Assembly (NCBI GenBank): GCA_035626675.1
Contig: DASPNH010000157.1
Location: 39,741 to 103,740 of the forward strand
DNA from: DASPNH01 sp035626675
Lineage (GTDB): Bacteria > Desulfobacterota > Binatia > UBA1149 > CAITLU01
Reading direction: 5' to 3'
DNA length: 64,000 bases
Below the pieces are notes generated by a model, which was given only the letters and a program-made list of their open reading frames with translations, was not told the DNA's origin and ran no database searches. This document shows, piece by piece, positions 52,197 through 60,074 of this stretch. The first letter of the stretch is position 1; every line of letters starts with the position of its first letter. A program made the position numbers and the translations under genes.

Positions 52197-52421
52197 ATGA
52201 GAACGATGCCGGCCGGGAAGTTCAAAGACGGCTGCCTCAAGACGCTCGATGAGGTCGCCAGCACGCGCACCGAAGTTCTCATCACCAAGCGCGGCAAGCC
52301 CGTCGCCAAGCTCGTCCCCTATACGGACAAATCACAGTCGCTGAGCCTGAAAGACAGCATCATCAAGGAGGCGGGCGATCCCTTCTCGACCGGCGAGCCG
52401 TTGGATGCCGACGCTTCTTGA
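52197..52421 (+). CDS. Phd/YefM-family antitoxin
   Basis: The 74-residue product begins MRTMPAGKFKDGCLKTLDEV, followed by EVLITKRGKPVAKLVPY. This is the N-terminal DNA-binding part of Phd/YefM antitoxins with its characteristic (L/I)TKRGKPVA segment. The C-terminal part (about 48-74) is short and Asp/Ser-rich and should wrap the toxin. A methionine at 52206 is an alternative start, but the family usually begins with the MRT(I/M)PAG form. It overlaps the toxin gene by 17 bases, as in a two-gene operon, and is preceded by the operator palindromes. The toxin partner is frameshifted, so the antitoxin may now be an orphan. Confidence 0.88.
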   Translation: MRTMPAGKFKDGCLKTLDEVASTRTEVLITKRGKPVAKLVPYTDKSQSLSLKDSIIKEAGDPFSTGEPLDADAS

Positions 52422-52851
52422 TACCCACACATGGCTTTGGTGGGTTACCAGCGACGCCCGTCTGTCGAGGTGCGCCAAAGCCGCGATCGACGTGGCCACG
52501 CAGGCCGAAGGTGTCTGGCTCGGTGATCTCGATCTGGGAGGTCGCCAAGAAGGTCGAGCAGCAGCAGCTTGCGTTCGATCGGCCGCTCGACCGGTGGCCC
52601 GACGAGGCCACCACGTGCGAGGCCTGCATTCCTGGGAGATCACTCGTGCAGTGCTGGTGCAGAGCTGTCAGCTTCCAGCGTCTTTTCACGGCGATCCGGC
52701 AGATCAGATCATCGTAGCGACGGCGCGGCATCACGGCGCCCAGCTCGTGACGAAGGATGAGCGACTTCGAACGTACGAGCACGTGCGAACGATCTGGCAG
52801 CGGCTCTCGCGCGCACCGCAGCCACATCCGCGCTGCACCGCGTCGCATTGA
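52405..52851 (+). pseudogene. VapC-type PIN-domain toxin gene with two compensating frameshifts
   Basis: The open frame gives 148 residues, and both ends are clearly PIN toxin: MPTLLDTHTWLWWVTSDARLS at the start, and SFHGDPADQIIVATARHHGAQLVTKDERL at the end. Between about 52518 and 52620 the frame is wrong. The expected middle, SVISIWEVAKKVEQQQLAF then DRPLDRWPDEATT, is found in the second forward frame instead. So a first indel near 52519-52523 (two bases lost or one gained) and a second near 52612-52625 restored the frame. The replaced segment includes the ISIWE catalytic Glu, so the encoded protein should be inactive as an RNase. Assembly or sequencing error is an alternative. It follows the Phd/YefM antitoxin with a 17-base overlap. 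Confidence 0.85.
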
Positions 52852-52908
52852 ACAAACCACCTCCCCTGCTAAGTTCCGGGCGGCTCAATTCGACGCGGAG
52901 ACGAGGCA

Positions 52909-54240
<1,332 letters not shown>

Positions 54241-54417
54241 CGGTCGCGTCAGCGAGCATGGCGAGGGATGGCGAGCGGTCGCAGGATCGCGGCGAACTCC
54301 CTCCCGACCAGCCCAATCCGGGCACAAGGCGTTGATGACCTCTGCTGCGCCTGCGGTATCTCGTCAAGCGTTGTCGCCTTCGCCGAAAGGCGAGGTCCGG
54401 ACAGCAGCGACGGAAAA

Positions 54418-56016
54418 ATGATGCGTCGTGGTTCCTCGGTACTGACCTACGGCTGGCTGTTCGTCGCCGCCTGCTGGATCGCGGTGACTATTCGCCTCTA
54501 CCATTCCTACGTTTTTGAAGTGGGTTACGGACGAATCTGGGGTGTATCGGACGACGTCTATATCGCGGCCGATTTCGCGCGTACGTGGGCCGAAGGCGGT
54601 GGTCTTCGGTGGTATCCGGGTGCTCCGAAGATCGAAGGTTTCACGAGCCCGCTGTGGGTCGTTCTGCTGGCTGCGGTACACCTGATGCCAGGTTTTTCGC
54701 CAAACCATCTCGGGCTGTACGTGCTTGCACTCAACTCAGCGCTGCTGGCGCTGCTTGCGTTCCTGATTTTCGCGGCGCTTCGGAAATTTACACCCGCGGA
54801 TGTCGACCCATCGGCACCGGGCAATTGGAAGATCAGCGCCGTGCTCATCCTGATCGCCGCCGGAGGCTTGTCGTTCTGCTTCTGGCTGTCGCAAGGTTTC
54901 GAGATTTGTCTGGTCGCAGTCATTGCGATGGCCGTATTCTGTGAAACGCTGCAAGCTCGCATTCATTGGCCACGCGTCGGCCTGCTTCTCGGTATCGCTT
55001 TCTGGGCACGAATGGACGCGGTTCTCTATTGCACCGCGGCTCTCTGGTGCGCGCTCGGAATCCATGGGCTGAAGAATACTCGCTCGATGGCAATCGGCTT
55101 GGCGGTTGCAGCAACGACCGCGGCCGCTTTGATGCTGGGACGTCACGCCTACTATGGCGAGTGGCTACCCAACACCTACTATCTCAAGGCTACAGGGTGG
55201 CCTTTGTCTTCACGCCTGGACGTCGGGTGGGCGCAAAATGCCACGTCTCTCGTCATCATTGCGGCGGGAGCGATCGGGTTCCTGCTTCTTCGACCCATGC
55301 AGCACGGAATCCACGGACGTCTGATGGTGGCAGTGACCGGCGCTTTCGCGACCGAGCTCGCTGCGATGGCGTACAGTACGTTCGTAGGCGGTGACGCATG
55401 GTTCCAGATCTTCGGTTACGACCGGTTCGGCGCAACGGCGTTGCCATTTCTGACGTTCGCCGTCTCAGCGGTGGTCCTTTTTGGGAAGTGGTCGCCGCGG
55501 CAGATTCCTGCCGTTTTGGTGTGGGCGGTCGCCCTTCTTGTGTCTCCAGCTTTCGTCGGGCCCGGATGGGATTCGGACCTTCCGCGACGCGCACTGAGCA
55601 TTGACGAACCAGTACTGCCGCGGGGCCTGGAAGGGTTGTGGGTTCGAGCAGGCTTTCTTCTCGGCGAGATTACCGCTCCCGGAACCCGGATCGCTTTGTG
55701 CCCTGCGGGCGCGGTGATCTATTTCTCTCGTCGCGGCGGCGTCGACGTTCTGGGCAAGATCGAGCCATATGTCGCTAAGTTGCCGGTATCGACTACCCCC
55801 CCCCCGGAGGCGCGTTGCTGGTGGCCGAGAGCAGGCCATAACAAGGAAGATGTCGCTGGTCTGTTCGCGTTGCGCAGTCCTGACGTTTCGATCGTAGAGC
55901 CGCCACTCGCGCTACGGGACCGCTATGTCGCCTTCAAATACCGCGGCCCCACGTTCTACGCGCTACGAAATTCGCCGCTCATCACATGGTCGAAGGTACA
56001 GCTGCTGGAACAGTAG
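54418..56016 (+). CDS. Polytopic membrane protein, GT-C glycosyltransferase-like
   Basis: From the ATG at 54418 the product is 532 residues with about ten hydrophobic segments. The first loop, GVSDDVYIAADFARTWAEGGGLRWYPGAPKIEGFTSPLW, fits GT-C-type membrane glycosyltransferases with an Asp-Asp pair (here SDDVYI) that would bind the metal or lipid-phosphate donor. A second loop, YYGEWLPNTYYLKATGWPL, and GGDAWFQIFGYDRFG are also of that group. It probably transfers a lipid-linked sugar to a surface polymer; the acceptor is unknown. Ten consecutive C residues near 55796-55805 lie inside the coding sequence and could be prone to slippage. Its composition looks lower in G+C than citrate synthase, next to it. 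The next ATG, at 54421, is an equally good start. Confidence 0.7.
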   Translation: MMRRGSSVLTYGWLFVAACWIAVTIRLYHSYVFEVGYGRIWGVSDDVYIAADFARTWAEGGGLRWYPGAPKIEGFTSPLWVVLLAAVHLMPGFSPNHLGLYVLALNSALLALLAFLIFAALRKFTPADVDPSAPGNWKISAVLILIAAGGLSFCFWLSQGFEICLVAVIAMAVFCETLQARIHWPRVGLLLGIAFWARMDAVLYCTAALWCALGIHGLKNTRSMAIGLAVAATTAAALMLGRHAYYGEWLPNTYYLKATGWPLSSRLDVGWAQNATSLVIIAAGAIGFLLLRPMQHGIHGRLMVAVTGAFATELAAMAYSTFVGGDAWFQIFGYDRFGATALPFLTFAVSAVVLFGKWSPRQIPAVLVWAVALLVSPAFVGPGWDSDLPRRALSIDEPVLPRGLEGLWVRAGFLLGEITAPGTRIALCPAGAVIYFSRRGGVDVLGKIEPYVAKLPVSTTPPPEARCWWPRAGHNKEDVAGLFALRSPDVSIVEPPLALRDRYVAFKYRGPTFYALRNSPLITWSKVQLLEQ

Positions 56017-56151
56017 CGCTCGGCGCGCAACGTGATCAGCCGCCGAACACGACGAAGCTCATACCGTCGCAAGTCCTCGAAGTCGCACGGCCGCATCTGC
56101 GCCGTGCTCGTGCGGCAAACGCCGAAATCCAAGGTGCCCAGTGCCGCGCGC

Positions 56152-57069
56152 CTACGCGTAGATCTTCATCACCTCGCCCAGGAACTTGAGCGCCTCGGGC
56201 TTGGCGCGCTGGAAGCTGTTGCGGCCGATGATGGAGCCGAAACCGCCGCCTTCGCGAATGCCTCGGCACTCTTCGAAGATCTTCTCGTCGGCGCCCTTGG
56301 CTCCGCCGGAGAAGATGACGATGCGGCGGCCGCCGAAGCAGGTCTGCACCACGTGACGGATGCGCTCGGCCAGCGTGCCGACCGGAATCTGCTCCTTCTC
56401 GTAGACCTTCTTGGCTTCGGCCTGCTCGATGTGTGCCGTGGGCGGCTTGACCTTGACGATGTTGGCGCCGAGCAGCGCCGCGATCTGCGCAGCGTAGGCG
56501 CACACGTCGATCGCCGTCTCGCCTTCCTTGCTGACGCCGGCGCCGCGCGGGTACGACCACACGACGACCGCAAGTCCGTGCGCCTTTGCTTCACGCGTGA
56601 GCTCGGCGAGCTCTTCGTACATGACGCGGAACTCGGCCGATGCCGGATAGATCGTGTAGCCGATGGCCGATGCGCCCAGGCGAAGCGCGTCTTTCACCGA
56701 TGCCGTCACCGACATGACCGGATTGGTGCCGTCCGGCGAGAGCGAGTCGTGATTGTTGACCTTCAGGATGAGCGGGATCTCGCCGGCGTAGTCGGCGGCG
56801 CCGCCCTCGAGGAAGCCGAGCGGAGCGGCGTAGGCGTTGCAGCCGGCGTCGAGCGCGAGCTGGAAATGGTAGCGGGGATCGTAGGCGTCGGGGTTGGAGG
56901 CGAAGCTGCGCGCCGGTCCGTGCTCGAAGCCCTGATCCACCGGAAGGATCACGAAGCGGCCGGTGCCGGCAAGCTTCCCGGTGTTCATGATCCTGGCCAG
57001 GTTCGAAAGGACTCCGGGGTTTTCTCCGGCGTACCAGCTTAGGATCTCGCGTACCCGTTCGGTGGCCAT
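56152..57069 (-). CDS. Class I fructose-bisphosphate aldolase (DhnA/FbaB type)
   Basis: The 305-residue product starts MATERVREILSWY after AGGAGA. It carries LPVDQGFEHGP near 42-52 and ILKVNNHDSL near 101-110. The Schiff-base Lys is probably Lys206 in NIVKVKPPTAHI, and the phosphate-binding end reads RRIVIFSGGAKG with GGGFGSIIGRNSFQR. This is the archaeal and bacterial class I aldolase family, which cleaves fructose 1,6-bisphosphate to triose phosphates without a metal. The longer open frame upstream to 57741 carries only antisense of the toxin gene. With fructose-bisphosphatase elsewhere in the window it serves glycolysis and gluconeogenesis. It converges on the membrane-protein gene 135 bases away. 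Confidence 0.92.
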   Translation of the reverse strand: MATERVREILSWYAGENPGVLSNLARIMNTGKLAGTGRFVILPVDQGFEHGPARSFASNPDAYDPRYHFQLALDAGCNAYAAPLGFLEGGAADYAGEIPLILKVNNHDSLSPDGTNPVMSVTASVKDALRLGASAIGYTIYPASAEFRVMYEELAELTREAKAHGLAVVVWSYPRGAGVSKEGETAIDVCAYAAQIAALLGANIVKVKPPTAHIEQAEAKKVYEKEQIPVGTLAERIRHVVQTCFGGRRIVIFSGGAKGADEKIFEECRGIREGGGFGSIIGRNSFQRAKPEALKFLGEVMKIYA

Positions 57070-57188
57070 GGACTGTTCTCCTGGTGAATTTGCTGAGCCG
57101 GTCTCGTAATGGCGCAGGGCGCCCGTTCTAGAATCGGGTCGGAGCCGGCGCAACAGCCGTATTGCAGGCGCCAGCAGCCTTCCCTGAA

Positions 57189-57209
57189 TTGACCATGATC
57201 GTTGACCAT
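57189..57209 (+). promoter_or_regulatory. Direct repeat upstream of the second antitoxin gene, possible operator or -35 region
   Basis: The octamer ttgaccat occurs at 57189-57196 and again at 57202-57209, a spacing of 13 bases, 14 bases before the antitoxin start. TTGACC fits a -35 element, but no good -10 sequence follows at 17 bases. Its place between two divergent genes suits an autoregulated toxin-antitoxin promoter; the role is inferred. Confidence 0.45.
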
Positions 57210-57223
57210 AGTACGCGGCATCG

Positions 57224-57463
57224 ATGCGCGAGATGGCGATCTCGAAGTTCAAGGCGACGTGTCTCGCAACTCTCGAGCGGGTGCGCCGCACCGGCCAGCC
57301 CCTTCGTATCACCCGATTCGGCAAGCCCATCGCAGACATCATTCCGCCTGCTACCGACCAACCTGCCGAGCAGTGGCTGGGAGCGCTGAAAGGAACGATC
57401 GAATTTCGCGGCGACATCGTCGCACCGACGAGCGAGATCGCGACTTGGGAATCGTCGCAGTGA
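57224..57463 (+). CDS. Phd/YefM-family antitoxin of a VapC-type module
   Basis: A 79-residue antitoxin beginning MREMAISKFKATCLATLERVRRTG, followed by PLRITRFGKPIADIIP. Both pieces are the usual Phd/YefM DNA-binding pattern. The C-terminal half (about 45-79, WLGALKGTIEFRGDIVAP) matches the toxin-neutralising region seen in partners of PIN toxins. The ATG at 57233 is a possible alternative start, but the family commonly begins three residues earlier. Its stop overlaps the toxin's GTG start by four bases (GTGA). It diverges from the aldolase gene, with a 13-base-period direct repeat between them as a possible operator. Confidence 0.9.
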   Translation: MREMAISKFKATCLATLERVRRTGQPLRITRFGKPIADIIPPATDQPAEQWLGALKGTIEFRGDIVAPTSEIATWESSQ

Positions 57464-57858
57464 ACCTTCTCCTCGACACCCACGTATGGCTTTGGAGCCA
57501 TGCAGCGCCCGAGCGTCTCAATAGAAAGGTGACCGCGCTGCTCACCGATGCGAAGTCGATTCTGTGGCTTTCGCCGGTCAGCATCTGGGAGTTTCTCCTG
57601 CTCGCGCAACGAGGACGGATCCACGTTCCGAAGGGCAGCGAGCAGGAGTGGGTCGATGCAGCCCTGGCGCGGGCCCCGATGCAGGACGCACCGCTCAATC
57701 GTGAAGTGGCGCGACGAAGCCGCTCCATCGGCCTTGCGCATGACGATCCGGCCGACCGTTTTCTGGCAGCGACGGCGGACGTCTACGACCTGACGCTCGT
57801 CACCGCCGACGAACGCCTGCTACGCGGGAAAGGCTACAAGACGATCGGAAATCGCTGA
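57460..57858 (+). CDS. vapC: VapC-type PIN-domain toxin
   Basis: A 132-residue PIN-domain ribonuclease. The acidic metal-binding residues are Asp6 in LLLDTHVWLW, Glu44 in SPVSIWEFLLL, Asp96 or Asp99 in HDDPADRFLAATA, and Asp117 in LVTADERLL. Family members cleave specific RNAs, often tRNA or rRNA loops, when released from the antitoxin. The start is a GTG that overlaps the antitoxin stop by four bases. Unlike the module at 52197-52851, this one is fully intact. It also shows what the frameshifted copy lost, since SPVSIWE here corresponds to the out-of-frame SVISIWE there. Confidence 0.93.
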   Translation: MNLLLDTHVWLWSHAAPERLNRKVTALLTDAKSILWLSPVSIWEFLLLAQRGRIHVPKGSEQEWVDAALARAPMQDAPLNREVARRSRSIGLAHDDPADRFLAATADVYDLTLVTADERLLRGKGYKTIGNR

Positions 57859-57894
57859 CGATCGCGCCGGGTTCCGAGCACGACACCCCGGTCG

Positions 57895-58163
57895 TCACTT
57901 CTTCAGCAGCTTTTCGTAGTCGCGATGGCTACCGATCCAGAACCAGATGACGCCGTCGTCCATGGCCGAACCCAGGCTCCTGTAATGAAGCCCGACACGA
58001 CACGACCATAGAGGGCCGATCCGTTTGAACTGCAAGGATGGATGTTGCGGGTCGTTTTCAGCAGCGCGAACTTTTCATCCGCAAGACGGCGTATGGAGGA
58101 AGGCAAAGCGTCGTAGCATTTCCAGAACCGTGGTGAGGCTTGATGCCTCAGCGATCGTTGCAC
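57895..58163 (-). pseudogene. RelE/ParE-like toxin gene with a one-base frameshift
   Basis: Starting at the GTG at 58163, the minus strand encodes SPRFWKCYDALPSSIRRLADEKFALLK, a typical start of small RelE/ParE-type toxins. After about residue 37 the annotated frame becomes nonsense. The other frame continues the protein properly: DPQHPSLQFKRIGPLWSCRVG, then LHYRSLGSAMDDGVIWFWIG and SHRDYEKLLKK, with a stop at 57895. A single base missing near 58050-58053 (within aaaacgaccc) explains it. Either the toxin is dead or the assembly has an error here. The antitoxin gene lies immediately upstream and overlaps by 16 bases. Confidence 0.85.
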
Positions 58164-58348
58164 TGGCCCTTGTTGTAGTCAGCCTTGGCTTCTTCCACCA
58201 GTTCGTCGAGCTTGCCAGCACGAACGTCGGCGGCAATTTCGCGATCCCACGCCGCGGCGTCGAACTCGGCAAACCAGGAGCGGAATGCCTCCAACTCTTC
58301 CGGTGACAGGGAGGCAACCTGCTTTTCGATCTGTTCCAACCGGCTCAT
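58148..58348 (-). CDS. Small antitoxin-like protein paired with the RelE/ParE-like toxin
   Basis: The 66-residue product begins MSRLEQIEKQVASLSPEELEAF, then RSWFAEFDAAAWDREIAADV and AGKLDELVEEAKADYNKG. This short helical protein, with the WFAEFDAAAWD and AGKLDEL motifs, is commonly encoded just before RelE/ParE-like toxins with the SPRFW opening, and is presumed to be the antitoxin. It has no obvious DNA-binding fold, so how the operon is regulated is unclear. It overlaps the toxin start by 16 bases. The toxin has a frameshift, so the antitoxin may be an orphan. Confidence 0.85.
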   Translation of the reverse strand: MSRLEQIEKQVASLSPEELEAFRSWFAEFDAAAWDREIAADVRAGKLDELVEEAKADYNKGQCNDR

Positions 58349-58820
58349 GTGCGAAAGCTACCATTCAAACGTCTCGTGGCCAACGACCTGTCTGCTCACC
58401 GACGACGAAAATTACGTGGACGTAATCGCCGGACGAATCGACTGCTACTCGGGTCGCTGTGCGCCTTTCGTAGCAAGCGCCTCGAACGGGTCGCCAGCGT
58501 CCTTGGTAACGTCGCGGTCGCCTGGTCGAGAACGCGGCTGTCAGCTGCAATGGCCGCTGCCGCAGGAGTCGCTGCAGCGACCCGGGACGCCGAGGCCAGG
58601 AGGGGCGAGAAGCGTGCTGGAGGACGGGTCGGGGTGCGAAAATAGTTGCACGGCAACTCCGCCGGTCACGGAGCAGGCGTCGTTGACGTTCTCGACCGTC
58701 GGCATCGGAAAGGCAGAGTCTTTGACCTTGATGCAGTTTGTCGGCCCGACGTCACGCGTTGGCTCAAATCACACGTTCTTTCGAACCATTCGCAGCTGCG
58801 GCATCGTTTCACCGTACCGG
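58349..58820. other. Gene-free region with a degenerate match to the aminopeptidase gene
   Basis: No intact gene is seen in these 472 bases. On the minus strand a short segment around 58516-58546 encodes SRVLDQATATL, almost the same as SRILDQAAATL of the aminopeptidase gene at 59125-59160. The DNA agrees at 20 of 21 positions over gcctggtcgagaa-gcggctg. The rest shows no extended similarity that I can follow by eye. The region could be an eroded partial duplication of that gene. The left end holds the upstream region of the small antitoxin. Confidence 0.5.
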
Positions 58821-59888
58821 TCAGGTTTTCGCGGCCAGGGCGTCATATGGGTCTCCGGCATCCTCCGTGACGGTACGGACGGCGTCGAGGGCGTCCTTGA
58901 TCGTTGCATGCGCACCCAGAAACTCGTCGATCTCCGCCGCCCGCGTCGCGTAGCGGTGGATCGAAAGGAAGGAAGCGTTGTGCAGCGTCCTGGTCGCGAA
59001 GTCGGCGGCGAAGATCTTGTCGGCAGCGACGGCGTCGCGCTTCACCTGCTCATACATCGTGGCGCGCTCCGCCAGCATTCTCTCGCGCGGCCACTTCTCG
59101 TCGCGCGCGCGCTCGAAGAACGACTTCAGCGTGGCAGCGGCCTGGTCGAGAATGCGGCTGCGCTCGATCCATGCCACGCGCCCGCGCCGCCAGCGCTCGG
59201 CGAGCTCGGCATCGCCTCGCTCAGCGAAAAAATCCGCCGACAGTCGATAGGCGACGGCAGTGGCGAGCGTCTCGTTGAACGCGATCTGTCCGGGGACGAA
59301 CACGGTCTGATGCACGAGCTCGTGCAGAACGGTGTTGACGACGGCCATCGTCCCCCGGTCGACGACGGTGGACGGCAGCGGGTCGGCGAACCAGCCCAGC
59401 GTCGAGTAGGCCGACGCTTCGACGATGATGGTATCGAGCCCTTCTTCCTTCTCCAGCCCGCGCGCGAACTCCTCGGCTGCCTCGCGTTCGAAATACCCGC
59501 GATAGGGAATGGCGCCAACCACCGGATACCACCACGTGTACGGCTCGAGGCGATCGGCGTACGCCGCGGTGACGACGTGGAACGGCGCGGCCGACTTCAT
59601 GTTGGCGACCTCGAGATAACTGTCGCCCACGTCGAGCCCGCTGCGCCGCGCGAAATCGCGTGCCGCCAGGACCATCGCCAGCGTTTCGCGACGCGCGGGA
59701 TCCTGCTCGCGCTCGACGAGGTCTTCGACCGGTTCGGCGCTGGCCAGATAGCGGGCCTGCTCGTAGGCGAGACGCGCAACGTAGGCGGTGCGGCAGCCCG
59801 AGCACCCGAACGCGAACAGAGAGAGCGCCAGCGCAACGGCCACGCGGACTGCGCGGCGAGGCGAGGCAGCAACGATCCCGCGATGCAA
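58821..59888 (-). CDS. Lipoprotein zinc aminopeptidase (PF10023-like)
   Basis: From a TTG at 59888 the product is 355 residues. A lipoprotein signal (VRVAVALALSLFAFGCSGC) has the lipobox FAFGC, so the mature protein is anchored to a membrane by an acylated Cys, which depends on Lnt encoded elsewhere in the window. The enzyme domain shows EPYTWWYPVVGAIPYRGYF, YSTLGWFADPL, the zinc motif HELVHQT and FNETLATAVAYR. These are features of the predicted aminopeptidase family PF10023. The TTG is the only start just before the signal; the frame is open much further upstream without family sequence. Function as a peptidase is from the family. The gene diverges from the ABC exporter. Confidence 0.88.
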   Translation of the reverse strand: MHRGIVAASPRRAVRVAVALALSLFAFGCSGCRTAYVARLAYEQARYLASAEPVEDLVEREQDPARRETLAMVLAARDFARRSGLDVGDSYLEVANMKSAAPFHVVTAAYADRLEPYTWWYPVVGAIPYRGYFEREAAEEFARGLEKEEGLDTIIVEASAYSTLGWFADPLPSTVVDRGTMAVVNTVLHELVHQTVFVPGQIAFNETLATAVAYRLSADFFAERGDAELAERWRRGRVAWIERSRILDQAAATLKSFFERARDEKWPRERMLAERATMYEQVKRDAVAADKIFAADFATRTLHNASFLSIHRYATRAAEIDEFLGAHATIKDALDAVRTVTEDAGDPYDALAAKT

Positions 59889-60043
59889 CGGCGTCTCAGC
59901 ATCCGCACGGCGGTCTGTTTCCGAGCGGCCGAGCCAACTGCGCTGCGAGTCGCCGTGGCGCACTGACCCCGCGCAGCCAGGCGAACCGTGCCGCCATGCC
60001 CACCGATCCCGCCACGCGGTCAGGGGATCGCGGTCGTTTAGCA

Positions 60044-60062
60044 AAAGGGGACTGTCCCCTTT
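60044..60062. repeat. REP-like palindrome upstream of the ABC exporter
   Basis: A perfect nine-base inverted repeat, aaaggggac and gtccccttt, around one base. It shares the core ggggactgtcccc with the double palindrome at 6634-6683. It ends 12 bases before the GTG of the first exporter gene, so it may influence translation or be a promoter-proximal insertion of a mobile element. Confidence 0.8.
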
Positions 60063-60074
60063 AGAACGATCCTC

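Noticed and set aside
57070..57741. Upstream extension of the class I aldolase reading frame
   Set aside because: It is antisense to the VapC module and contains no aldolase sequence; the ATG at 57069 has a good ribosome-binding site.
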